From Terriglobia bacterium (GTDB lineage Bacteria; Acidobacteriota; Thermoanaerobaculia; Thermoanaerobaculales; Thermoanaerobaculaceae), in NCBI GenBank assembly GCA_020073245.1, contig JAIQFQ010000013.1:1-64000 (forward strand): DNA of 64,000 nucleotides, given 5' to 3'. Positions 15,926 through 23,441 of the stretch are shown piece by piece; position 1 is the first letter of the stretch, and each line of letters begins with the position of its first letter. A program made the translations under genes and the position numbers. The notes beneath the pieces are model-generated. The model did not search any database, was not told where the DNA came from, and was given only the letters and a program-made list of their open reading frames with translations.

Positions 15926-17272
15926 CTAGAAGTCGTACGAGAACCAGAGGCCGATCTCGTTGTACTTGCCCTTGAAGCCGGCCTTCGTCGAACCGATCGT
16001 TCCGTTGCCGGTGCTGACCGTGCCCCCCTCGGCATCGGCGTACTTGTACGCGAGCGAGGCGAGCACGGGCTTGGCCGGCTTCCACTGCACGCCCAGGTTG
16101 TAGTAGGTGAGCTTGAGCGCCGAGTTGAGGGTCTTGCTCGGCTTGGCGTTGTCGTAGCGCCCGAACAACGTCCAGTCGTTGTCGACCATGTACTGCAGCC
16201 AGCCGGAGACGCCGTCGGACTTGTCCGCGGTCGTCTGCGTCACGCGGTTCCAGTTGTCGGCGGTGAAGTACTCGGCGCCGATCTTGACCGGGCCGATGAC
16301 CCAGTTGGCGAGCGCGTTGAAGCGATTCGCGGTGTGCTTCGCAGGGGAGGCGTCGGTGTCGTTGCCGCGCTTGCCGCTGTAGCCGCCGACCGCGAAGGTC
16401 AGGCCGGTGATCGGCTCGGATGACACGCGCCCTTCGAAGTCCACCGACTTGGTGCGCGTCACGCTGCTGTACCCCTTGCCGTTGCCGATGGTGAACGCGT
16501 AGCTCAGCATGTTGTTGGCCGCCTTGCCGAGGAAGTGCAGGCCCCACTCGGCGGAGGAACCGAACCCCAGGCTGTCGGTGATCGTCTGCTCGAAGTAGCG
16601 TTGCCCGTAGATCCCCTCCACGAACGGGATCCATGGCGTGTCGGCGGCGCCGAGGCGGAAGATCGCCTCGTTGGCGAGCTTGAGCTGGAGGTTGGCCTTC
16701 TTGACGAAGACGTCGTAGCGCTTCGCGCCGACGTCGCCGATGTCGGACTGGAACTGCGCCGACCACATCGAGTTGAATTCGTGCGTCACGGTGAAGTAGA
16801 AGCGCTTCACGTCGATGCCGACGCCGGAGTCGCTGCTCTTCACGCCGGTGCCGTCGTCCCTGATCTCTTTCGAGCCGAGGTCGGCGTACAGGCGCCCGCC
16901 GATGCTCGTCTTGGGGAACGCCGGAGCCGGCGCCGGCGGCTTGGGCGACGGCCGGTCGTACGCGGGGAGGTTGTGTTTGAACAGGAACAGATCGAGGGCC
17001 GTCTCGTTCTCGGCGATGACGGTCTCGCCGTCGGGCCCACGGCCGATCAGGGTGATCCCCGTGCCCATCTCGCCGGCGCTCTGGAACGACTTGAAGCGCT
17101 CGGAAGTGTTGAACACGTAAATGCGGCCTTCCTTCTTGGCCTCCTGGTAGTAGAGCCCGGTGACCTGGGCCGTGGCGGTGCCGACCAGCAGCAGCGCGGC
17201 GAGGACGGCGATCGCCACACGCCGGAACCCGGCACCCCGGTTGGTCGAACCACGACGCTTCTCGATTGTCAT
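15926..17272 (-). CDS. Outer membrane porin-like barrel protein 2 (paralog of 1)
   Basis: 448 residues with a signal peptide ending near ATAQ (residue ~36) and the same ~85-residue N-terminal domain as porin 1 (VTGLYYQEAKKEGRIYVFNT ... FKHNLPAYDRP). The C-terminal ~320 residues form a strand-rich barrel ending YDF. The barrel halves of the two proteins differ much more than the N-terminal domains. ATG 17272 is preceded by GAGGAGGAGAG. Both genes have separate terminators, so they are transcribed separately. Function of the periplasmic N-terminal module is unknown to me. Confidence 0.75.
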   Translation of the reverse strand: MTIEKRRGSTNRGAGFRRVAIAVLAALLLVGTATAQVTGLYYQEAKKEGRIYVFNTSERFKSFQSAGEMGTGITLIGRGPDGETVIAENETALDLFLFKHNLPAYDRPSPKPPAPAPAFPKTSIGGRLYADLGSKEIRDDGTGVKSSDSGVGIDVKRFYFTVTHEFNSMWSAQFQSDIGDVGAKRYDVFVKKANLQLKLANEAIFRLGAADTPWIPFVEGIYGQRYFEQTITDSLGFGSSAEWGLHFLGKAANNMLSYAFTIGNGKGYSSVTRTKSVDFEGRVSSEPITGLTFAVGGYSGKRGNDTDASPAKHTANRFNALANWVIGPVKIGAEYFTADNWNRVTQTTADKSDGVSGWLQYMVDNDWTLFGRYDNAKPSKTLNSALKLTYYNLGVQWKPAKPVLASLAYKYADAEGGTVSTGNGTIGSTKAGFKGKYNEIGLWFSYDF

Positions 17273-17395
17273 CTCTCCTCCTCGGGGGTTGTCCCCGTTT
17301 CGGGATTTGTAGGGCGGGTGTTTGAGGGAGGGAAGGTAACGGCGTGAAGACGGTGTGAAGCGTGTGAAGAAACCCCGAGGACGACCGGGCTGTGC

Positions 17396-18367
17396 TCAGG
17401 CCGCGCCGGACGGAGCGTTGCCGGCGGAGGCGTCCGCCTTCGCGGCGCCCGTCCCGGCGTTGCCGCCGCTCCGGGTCAGCGCGATCCCGGAGAGCACTGC
17501 CGCGGCGCCCAGGAATTGGCCTGGAGTCCACCGCTCGCCGAGGGTGAGCCAGGCGAACCCCGCCGCGATGACGGGCGTGAAGTTCTGGTACACGGCGGTC
17601 CTGGCTCCGCCGAGCGTCGCGATCCCCGCGTTCCACAGGATGTACGCGACCCCGATCGCGAACACCCCGGAGAACGCGACGCCGAACCAGCCCCGGGCCC
17701 CGACCGCGCCCCAGTCCTGGCGGGCCAGCGAGGGCAACGCGAGCAGCACGAGCGGGGGAGTGCCCGCGACGAACGTCACGAGCGTCGCGGTGACGGCAGG
17801 GGTCCGCGCCATGACGCCGCTCGCGAAGACGGTATAGGCGGCCCAGACGGCGGCCGAGGCCAGGATCAGCAGGTCGCCCGCGAGGTTGCCCGTTTTGAAC
17901 TCGTTGTGCGACCCGGCGGCGAGGACGAGCGCCAGGCCGCCGACGGCGAGAGCGACCCCGGCCCAGGCGAGCCGCGGGAGGCGGTCGCGCCCGAGCGCCG
18001 TGGCGAGCAGTGCCACCAGCATCGGGCACGACGACATGATCAGCGAGGCGTTGGCGGCCGTAGTGCGAGCGATCCCCTGGATGAAGATCACCTGGTAGAG
18101 CGTATTGCCGAGGATCCCGAGTAGCGCGAGCTTCGCGAGGTCATGTCGCGGGATGCGCGGCATCGCCCCCCGGCCACGCGCGAGGGCGGCGAGCGTCAGG
18201 GTCGCCATCACGAATCGCACGGCGTTGAAGACGTAGGGGTCGAGCTCGCGCAGGGCGGCCTTGATCGCTGCATAGTTGACGCCCCAGATCACGATCGTGA
18301 CGAGCAGGCCGAGGTCGACCACGGAGAAGCCGAACCTGCGGGCCGTTGCGAGTGTCACCGGGCGCAC
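17396..18367 (-). CDS. DMT superfamily transporter (EamA family)
   Basis: 323 residues with ten predicted membrane segments arranged as two EamA repeats (about residues 18-145 and 165-300). Hallmarks are VIWGVNYAAIKAALRELDP in segment 1 and LGERWTPGQFLGAAAVLSGIAL near the end. These proteins export metabolites such as amino acids, or import nucleotide sugars and other small solutes; substrate not deducible. It starts 3 bases after the stop of the upstream N-hydrolase-like gene, so the two are cotranscribed. The C-terminus is an Ala/Gly-rich tail. Confidence 0.85.
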   Translation of the reverse strand: MRPVTLATARRFGFSVVDLGLLVTIVIWGVNYAAIKAALRELDPYVFNAVRFVMATLTLAALARGRGAMPRIPRHDLAKLALLGILGNTLYQVIFIQGIARTTAANASLIMSSCPMLVALLATALGRDRLPRLAWAGVALAVGGLALVLAAGSHNEFKTGNLAGDLLILASAAVWAAYTVFASGVMARTPAVTATLVTFVAGTPPLVLLALPSLARQDWGAVGARGWFGVAFSGVFAIGVAYILWNAGIATLGGARTAVYQNFTPVIAAGFAWLTLGERWTPGQFLGAAAVLSGIALTRSGGNAGTGAAKADASAGNAPSGAA

Positions 18368-18370
18368 CCG

Positions 18371-18814
18371 CTAGGCGCTGGTTTCCGGGCGGGCCGGACG
18401 GGAGAAGATCCTCTTGAGGAAGCTCCGAACCGCCTCGGCGGCCTCGGCGGTCATGGAGTACGCCCCGGCCTCGACGCCGGCAAGGCCCAGAAGCAGGCGT
18501 GAGACCTGCGCGTCCCGCCGGTGGACCAGGAAAACGGGCAGGCCGTGCCGGAGCGCGGTGGCCACCTCGACGCCGACGCCGTGCGAAGGGGTCGACACCT
18601 CGGCCACCAGGGCGTCGCAGCTTGCGACCCAGTCGAGATCGCGGCGGGCGATCTCGCCGTCGGTGGCCGGGCCCTCGACCTCGCGTCCGAGCGGGTCGGC
18701 AACGTGCCGGGTGGGCACCTCGTGACCGCACGATTCGATCGCCTCGAGCAGAGCCCCGATCGCCCCGACGTCCCGGGACGCGTTGGTCATCGCCGCCGCG
18801 AGGTACACGCGCAC
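18371..18814 (-). CDS. Nucleoside 2-deoxyribosyltransferase / 2'-deoxynucleoside 5'-phosphate N-hydrolase-like protein
   Basis: 147 residues. MRVYLAAAM at the N-terminus and the AEVSTPSHGVGVEVATAL block (catalytic Glu near its end) are typical of the RCL/DNPH1 branch of the nucleoside 2-deoxyribosyltransferase superfamily. Such enzymes hydrolyse or exchange the N-glycosidic bond of deoxynucleoside monophosphates, cleaning up nucleotide pools. GTG 18814 has no SD but a TACACT hexamer lies exactly 7 bases upstream (18822-18827 on the minus strand), suggesting a leaderless mRNA. It is followed by the DMT transporter. Confidence 0.7.
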   Translation of the reverse strand: MRVYLAAAMTNASRDVGAIGALLEAIESCGHEVPTRHVADPLGREVEGPATDGEIARRDLDWVASCDALVAEVSTPSHGVGVEVATALRHGLPVFLVHRRDAQVSRLLLGLAGVEAGAYSMTAEAAEAVRSFLKRIFSRPARPETSA

Positions 18815-18821
18815 TCGAGAG

Positions 18822-18827
18822 AGTGTA
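18822..18827 (-). promoter_or_regulatory. -10 element of probable leaderless promoter
   Basis: TACACT with 7 bases to the GTG start at 18814 and no Shine-Dalgarno. The -35 is not obvious. Confidence 0.45.
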
Positions 18828-18847
18828 ACGCGCGTGAGGCTGGGAGA

Positions 18848-19025
18848 CGGAAAAGGGAAAAGGTGAAAGGGAAAACGGACGACGAAACGCCAGCCAATGT
18901 AGCGGCCGCCCGTCGGGCGGCCGGTCTTCCTTGCCGGGACGGTACGGATGCTGGCGGCCGGCCAGCGGCTGGCCGCTACATTTGCTCTTGTTCTTCCGTT
19001 TTACCTTTGCCGTTTAACCTTTGAC
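18848..19025. repeat. Nested inverted repeats: micro-repeat arms around a GC palindrome
   Basis: Outer arms: GAAAAGGGAAAAGGTGAAAG (18849-18880 region) and its complement-like CGTTTTACCTTTGCCG / TTAACCTTTG (18996-19024). Inner palindrome: AATGTAGCGGCC (18896-18907) exactly complementary to GGCCGCTACATT (18971-18982), with further GGCCG/CGGCC pairs inside. No gene; the next CDS begins at 19089. Confidence 0.75.
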
Positions 19026-19076
19026 TGCACCGTCCGGCCTTCGCACTTACAAGGAGCCTCAGCGCTTCCCATGCGG

Positions 19077-19082
19077 TAGACT
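19077..19082 (+). promoter_or_regulatory. -10 element of probable leaderless promoter for cmk
   Basis: TAGACT followed by exactly 6 bases and the GTG start of cmk; no Shine-Dalgarno in between. Confidence 0.5.
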
Positions 19083-19088
19083 CCAGGC

Positions 19089-19775
19089 GTGCCGGAGCGC
19101 CCCATTCTCATCGCGATCGACGGCCCGGCCGGGGCCGGGAAGTCGGCCGCGGCCCGAGAGGTGGCGGTGCGGCTCGGCCTGCCGTACCTCGATACCGGCG
19201 CCATGTACCGCGCGGTGGCACTGCTCGCGTGCAGGGCGGGGCTGGGGCCCGAACTCGACGAGGCGGGCCGGACCGCCGTGATCGAGCTGGCGCGGCACCT
19301 CGAGGTCTCCTTCTCCGGCGACCCGCGCGCCCAGCGCGTTGCGGTCAACCGCCGGGACGCCACGGACGAGCTCCGGACGCCCGAGGTCTCACAGATGGCG
19401 TCGGTGGTGTCTGCCATCCCCGAGGTCCGCCGCGAGATGGTCCCGCGCCAGCGCGAGCTGGCGGCACGCGCCGGCGGGATCGTGGAGGGGCGGGACATCG
19501 GTACCGTTGTGTTCCCGGACGCCACGCTCAAGGTCTTCCTGACCGCGGCGCCGGAGGTGCGCGCCAAGCGACGGTTCGATGAGCTAGCGCGGCGCGGCGT
19601 CACAGCCCGCTGGGAGGACGTTCTTGCCGAGCAGTACGAGCGCGACCGGCGTGACTCGACGCGGCAGGACTCCCCGCTGCGCCCGGCCGAAGGGGCGGTG
19701 GTCGTGGACACGACGCGGCTTTCGCTCGCGGACGTGGTGGCTGCGGTAGTAGCTCTCGTCCCGCGAACCCCTTGA
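19089..19775 (+). CDS. cmk: Cytidylate kinase
   Basis: 228 residues. Phosphorylates CMP/dCMP to the diphosphate with ATP. The P-loop GPAGAGKSAAA is at residues 11-21, followed by LDTGAMYRA (NMP-binding), SQMASVVSAIPEVRREMVPRQR and the EGRDIGTVVFPDA block, all diagnostic of Cmk. Near the C-terminus, RDSTRQDSPLRPA is the LID-region signature. GTG 19089 appears to be translated from a leaderless transcript. The cmk-rpsA order is widespread in bacteria. The rpsA promoter overlaps the cmk stop codon. Confidence 0.95.
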   Translation: MPERPILIAIDGPAGAGKSAAAREVAVRLGLPYLDTGAMYRAVALLACRAGLGPELDEAGRTAVIELARHLEVSFSGDPRAQRVAVNRRDATDELRTPEVSQMASVVSAIPEVRREMVPRQRELAARAGGIVEGRDIGTVVFPDATLKVFLTAAPEVRAKRRFDELARRGVTARWEDVLAEQYERDRRDSTRQDSPLRPAEGAVVVDTTRLSLADVVAAVVALVPRTP

Positions 19776-19801
19776 CACCCTAAGCGTGCTCCTCGTATAG
19801 T
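19772..19801 (+). promoter_or_regulatory. Sigma70-type promoter for rpsA
   Basis: Consensus TTGACA at 19772-19777 and TATAGT at 19796-19801, spaced 18 bases. It overlaps the end of cmk and would give a leader of about 50 nt. In that leader, AGATGC (19826-19831) pairs with GCATCT (19842-19847) just before the GAGGAGG ribosome-binding site. Confidence 0.75.
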
Positions 19802-19859
19802 TTGCCGTTTGTAAAACAAGTAGTTAGATGCCCCGCCCGGAGCATCTCGAGGAGGCCAA

Positions 19860-21659
19860 GTGGTTGACAGCCCGGACAACAAGCAGCACAACACGCCCGC
19901 CGGAAAGGAGGAGAGCAAGAGCACCGTCAGTCGCAACCAGATGCGCGAGATGGTCGAGGAATCGTTCCAGCATCTGCGCGAAGGCGACGTCGTTCGCGGC
20001 ACCATCGTCGCGTTCAACGACAGCGACGTTGTGGTGGACATCGGCTTCAAGTCGGAGGGGGTCATCCCCCGCTCCGAGTTCACCGACCGCGACGGCAAGC
20101 TGACGGTCAAACCCGGCGACGAGGTGGACGTCCTGGTTGAGCGGTTCGACGAGAATATCGGTGAGATCAGGCTTTCCCGCGAGCGTGCGGCGAAGATCCG
20201 CGTGTGGGAGGTGCTCGAGACCGCGTACCGTGACGGTTCTCCCGTCCGCGGGAAGGTCGTCGAGCGCGTGAAGGGCGGGCTGGCGGTCGACATCGGCGTG
20301 CGCGCGTTCCTGCCCGGCTCCCTCGTGGACCTGCGGCCGACGCGCCGTCTCGAGGACTACGTCGGCGAAGAAGTCGAGGCCAGGATCATCAACTTCGACC
20401 GGCGCCGCGCCAACGTCGTGCTGTCCCGCAAGGTCATGCTCGAGGCGCAGATCTCGACCCTCAAGGACGAGACGCTTTCTCAGCTGGAGGAAGGCGCGAT
20501 CGTGACCGGCACGGTCAAGAACATCACCGATTACGGGGTGTTCATCGACCTCGGCGGCATCGACGGGCTCCTGCACGTGACCGATATCTCCTGGGGGCGC
20601 GTCGGGCATCCGAACGAGTACTTCAAGGTCGGCGACGAGGTCAAGGTCGTGGTGCTGCGCGTCGACAAGGAGAAGGAACGCGTGTCCCTCGGGTACCGTC
20701 AGCGGTTCGAGGACCCGTGGACCCACGCCGAGGCTCGCTACCCGGTGGGCAAGAAGGTCGTCGGGAAGGTCACCAACGTCGTGGACTACGGCGCCTTCGT
20801 GGAGCTGGAAGAGGGTGTCGAGGGCCTCATCCACGTCTCGGAGATGTCGTGGACCAAGAAGGTCAAGAACCCGAAGAGCCTGCTGCATTCCACCCAGGAG
20901 GTCGAGGTCGTCATCACCGAGGTGGACATCGACAAACGCCGGCTCTCGCTCTCGCTGCGGCAGGCGGAACCCAACCCGTGGGAGGAGTTCGCCACGCGCA
21001 ACCGCGTCGGGAGCAAGGTGAAAGGCATCGTCCGCAACCTGACGGAGTTCGGGGCGTTCGTCGAGCTCGAGCCCGGTGTGGATGGGCTCGTGCACGTCTC
21101 CGACATGGCCTGGACCCGGCGCCTGACCCACCCGTCCGAGGTGGTGCAGAAGGGCCAGGAGATCGAGGCGATGATCATCGCGATGGACATCCCCAGCCAG
21201 CGGATCTCGCTCTCGATCAAGGAGCTGATGCCCAACGAGTGGGACGAGTTCGCGACCTCCCATCAGGTCGGGGACGAAGTCGAAGGGTTCGTCACGAACG
21301 TGACCGATTTCGGGCTTTTCGTCGAGCTCGCTCCCGGCGTCGAGGGGCTCTGTCATATCTCGGAGGTCGAGCGCCGCGGAAACCAGCCCCTAACGGCCTC
21401 GTTCGAGCGCGGGCAGCGCGTACGCACGCGCCTCATCCGCATCGACTGGAACGAGAAGCGCATCGGCCTGTCGCTGCGCGGTATCCCCCAGCCGGAGCCG
21501 GTTGAGAAGACCCCGGCGCCCGAGCAGGAGGCCGAAGAGATCACTCTCGACCATGTGCCGGAGCAGGTAGAGGAAGAGCCCTCTGCGTCCGCCGCCCCGG
21601 CCGAGGAAAAGGCAGGAGAAGGCACCGAGGCCGACTCCGAGGAACCGCACGAGAATTGA
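19860..21659 (+). CDS. rpsA: 30S ribosomal protein S1
   Basis: 599 residues with six S1 OB-fold domains at about 38-105, 123-188, 210-277, 295-364, 382-450 and 468-536. Domains 3-6 carry the canonical RNA-binding pattern (for example VTGTVKNITDYGVFIDLGGIDGLLHVTDISW); domains 1-2 are diverged, as usual for the ribosome-docking half. A ~60-residue acidic Glu/Pro-rich tail follows. S1 recruits structured mRNAs to the 30S subunit. GTG start with GAGGAGG 6 bases upstream, and its own promoter. The hairpin in the leader next to the SD could allow autoregulation, known for S1 in E. coli but only inferred here. Confidence 0.95.
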   Translation: MVDSPDNKQHNTPAGKEESKSTVSRNQMREMVEESFQHLREGDVVRGTIVAFNDSDVVVDIGFKSEGVIPRSEFTDRDGKLTVKPGDEVDVLVERFDENIGEIRLSRERAAKIRVWEVLETAYRDGSPVRGKVVERVKGGLAVDIGVRAFLPGSLVDLRPTRRLEDYVGEEVEARIINFDRRRANVVLSRKVMLEAQISTLKDETLSQLEEGAIVTGTVKNITDYGVFIDLGGIDGLLHVTDISWGRVGHPNEYFKVGDEVKVVVLRVDKEKERVSLGYRQRFEDPWTHAEARYPVGKKVVGKVTNVVDYGAFVELEEGVEGLIHVSEMSWTKKVKNPKSLLHSTQEVEVVITEVDIDKRRLSLSLRQAEPNPWEEFATRNRVGSKVKGIVRNLTEFGAFVELEPGVDGLVHVSDMAWTRRLTHPSEVVQKGQEIEAMIIAMDIPSQRISLSIKELMPNEWDEFATSHQVGDEVEGFVTNVTDFGLFVELAPGVEGLCHISEVERRGNQPLTASFERGQRVRTRLIRIDWNEKRIGLSLRGIPQPEPVEKTPAPEQEAEEITLDHVPEQVEEEPSASAAPAEEKAGEGTEADSEEPHEN

Positions 21660-21693
21660 ATCGTTCAGTCGAGCAGCGGAGGAGGATTCGAGA

Positions 21694-21972
21694 ATGACGA
21701 AGGCTGACATCATCAGGATGCTCGCGGATCAGGTGGGCCTGACGCGGCGCGAGGCCGCGGAGGTGCTCACCGTGGTCCTGGACGGGGTCGTGGACGCGAT
21801 CCGTGAAGGCGAGAAGGTCGAGCTTCGCGGTTTCGGCTCCTTCAGGACCCGCAAGCGCCAGGCACGGGCGGGCCGCAATCCCCGCACCGGGGCCCAGGTG
21901 AACGTGCCCCCGAAGGTCGTTCCCTACTTCAAGCCGGGAAAGCAGCTCCGCGAGATCCTCGGCGGCAAGTGA
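21694..21972 (+). CDS. HU/IHF family DNA-binding protein
   Basis: 92 residues. MTKADIIRMLADQVGLTRREAAEVLTVVLDGVVDAIREGEKVELRGFGSFRTRKRQAR followed by GRNPRTGAQVNVPPKVVPYFKPGKQLRE is the complete HU fold, including the beta-arm proline tip (RNPRTG) that intercalates into bent DNA. HU and IHF cannot be separated cleanly here; the position right after rpsA is that of ihfB in proteobacteria. ATG follows GGAGGA. Part of the rpsA run. Confidence 0.92.
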   Translation: MTKADIIRMLADQVGLTRREAAEVLTVVLDGVVDAIREGEKVELRGFGSFRTRKRQARAGRNPRTGAQVNVPPKVVPYFKPGKQLREILGGK

Positions 21973-21979
21973 GGGGCCG

Positions 21980-22465
21980 TTGCGGCACCTCTTTGCGCCT
22001 TGGCGGTTTGCCTACGTGTCACACGCAGATTCCCCCGGAGATTGCGTCCTCTGTGCCGCGGCACAGGGCGGCCCGGAGACGATGACCCTGGCGCGGGCGG
22101 AGCGGGCTTTTGCGCTGCTCAACCTCTTCCCCTACACCTCGGGCCACACGATGGTGGCGCCGGTCGCCCACATCGCGGACTTCTCCCAGCTCGACGAGGC
22201 GACGCTCGCGGAGATGATGAAGCTTGCGCAGCGGGTCGTGCGGGCGATCCAGCAGGTCTATCGCCCCCATGGCTTCAACCTCGGGTTCAACCTCGGCGAG
22301 GCGGCCGGAGCGGGGATCGCCGATCACCTCCACCTGCACGTCGTTCCGCGCTGGCGCGGTGACACCAACTTCATGACCGCCACCGCGGACACCCGTGTGC
22401 TGCCCGAGGACTTGGGCGAGACCTGCGCCAAGCTCCGGGGCGCGCTGGAGGTCGGCGGTGTCTGA
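21980..22465 (+). CDS. HIT family hydrolase (Ap4A-type)
   Basis: 161 residues. The catalytic triad motif HLHLHVVPRW is near residue 118; an upstream CVLCAA pair (Cys-x-x-Cys, residues 15-18) probably binds zinc, as in the bacterial HIT subfamily that degrades diadenosine polyphosphates. LNLFPYTSGHTMVAPVAH is the other conserved block. The start is TTG 21980, 7 bases after the HU stop, with GAGGGG as SD. It overlaps the next gene by 8 bases, indicating translational coupling. Confidence 0.88.
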   Translation: MRHLFAPWRFAYVSHADSPGDCVLCAAAQGGPETMTLARAERAFALLNLFPYTSGHTMVAPVAHIADFSQLDEATLAEMMKLAQRVVRAIQQVYRPHGFNLGFNLGEAAGAGIADHLHLHVVPRWRGDTNFMTATADTRVLPEDLGETCAKLRGALEVGGV

Positions 22466-22889
22466 TGGCGCCAAACCGGTTGGGCTCGCTCTGCCGCTCC
22501 CCGTACTCATGGGGCTCGCGTGGCTCGTGCCGGGGCTCGGCCATGCGCTCCTGGGCCGCAGGCTCCGAGCCGCGGTCTTCTTCGTGGTCATCACGCTCGG
22601 ATTCATCGTGGGGCTCCTGCTCGACGGCGAGCTGATGCTGCCGCAATCGGGTGACGCGCTCTCGTTCCTCGCCATGATCGGAAGCGATCCGCTTCGCTCC
22701 CTCGCGCTGATCGCGAGCGTGGGCAACGGACTGCTCTTCTTCGTCGCGCATGCCATCGGCACCGGCCAGGGTGTGGTGACCGCACCCGGGTACGAGTTCG
22801 GGAACACGTTCCTGCTCACCGCTGGGATGATGAACCTGCTGCTCGTGCTCGATACCCACGATATCGCCACCGGCAGGAAGGACTGGTGA
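22458..22889 (+). CDS. Integral membrane protein, DUF6677-like
   Basis: 143 residues from GTG 22458 (GGAGGTCGG 5-12 bases upstream; a longer reading at 22395 gives a non-protein-like N-terminus). Three or four membrane segments; the first carries PGLGHALLGRRLRAAVFFVVI, a glycine-rich turn with basic residues found in small membrane proteins of Acidobacteriota annotated DUF6677. No enzymatic residue stands out. It overlaps the HIT gene and its stop overlaps the ATG of the next small gene, so it belongs to the envelope operon leading to lpxB. Confidence 0.65.
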   Translation: MSDGAKPVGLALPLPVLMGLAWLVPGLGHALLGRRLRAAVFFVVITLGFIVGLLLDGELMLPQSGDALSFLAMIGSDPLRSLALIASVGNGLLFFVAHAIGTGQGVVTAPGYEFGNTFLLTAGMMNLLLVLDTHDIATGRKDW

Positions 22890-23065
22890 TGCTCGATCAC
22901 CTCTCCCTGATGGTGCTGGACGCGTTTCTCGTTGCGGTGTTTTTCTCCTTTCTGTGGAAACGGGAACGGCGGGAACGCTGGCTCTACTTCTGGAAGGTGT
23001 TCGGGGCGCTGGTCGTGGGGGCGATCGTGCTCGCGTGGGTGATGTACCCGTTCCCACGCGGCTGA
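22889..23065 (+). CDS. Small membrane protein, 58 aa
   Basis: ATG 22889 overlaps the previous stop (TGATG). The 58 residues comprise a first hydrophobic stretch (LMVLDAFLVAVFFSFLW), a highly basic connector KRERRERW and a second membrane segment (FGALVVGAIVLAWVMYPF). Such a small two-helix protein is easily missed by length cut-offs, but coupling to its neighbour, hydrophobic pattern and positive-inside connector all support it. No family recognised; by position it could be an accessory of the neighbouring membrane protein. Confidence 0.65.
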   Translation: MLDHLSLMVLDAFLVAVFFSFLWKRERRERWLYFWKVFGALVVGAIVLAWVMYPFPRG

Positions 23066-23087
23066 GGTCGGGCCGGCCGGGTGCGCC

Positions 23088-23441
23088 ATGCACGCCCCGC
23101 GATCCTTCCCCGTGCTTTTGACCCTGGTGCTCTCGGCCGCATATATCTACATCGGCACGAGGGCGGAGAACCCCGCACCTTTTCGCGACGTGAACGACAA
23201 GCTCCTCCACGTCGGCGCCTACGCCCTCCTCGGCTTCTCTGCCGGATCCGGGGCGTACGTGCTGGGCCTCGCCCCCGCGCCGGTGATCGGCTGGGGGTTT
23301 GCGGTCGGACACGGGGCGCTGCTCGAGGTCGTGCAGCACTTCGTGCCGCCGCGCTCGGCCGAGGTCGGCGACGTGCTGGCCGACGCGTTCGGGGCGGCGC
23401 TCGGCGCCGCCGCTCTGTTCGGGGGGAGGCTGCGCCGGTGA
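23088..23441 (+). CDS. VanZ-like family membrane protein
   Basis: 117 residues and three to four membrane segments. The block NDKLLHVGAYALLGF followed later by EVVQHFVPPRSAEVGDVLADAFGAALG is the VanZ signature (acidic and His residues within membrane helices). VanZ raises teicoplanin tolerance in enterococci; the general role of the family in the envelope is unclear. The stop overlaps the GTG of lpxB by 4 bases. Confidence 0.85.
   Translation: MHAPRSFPVLLTLVLSAAYIYIGTRAENPAPFRDVNDKLLHVGAYALLGFSAGSGAYVLGLAPAPVIGWGFAVGHGALLEVVQHFVPPRSAEVGDVLADAFGAALGAAALFGGRLRR

Noticed and set aside
15828..18029. 733-codon minus frame across porin 2 and the DMT gene
   Set aside because: Overlaps two well supported genes in another phase and shows Arg-rich, low-complexity translation.
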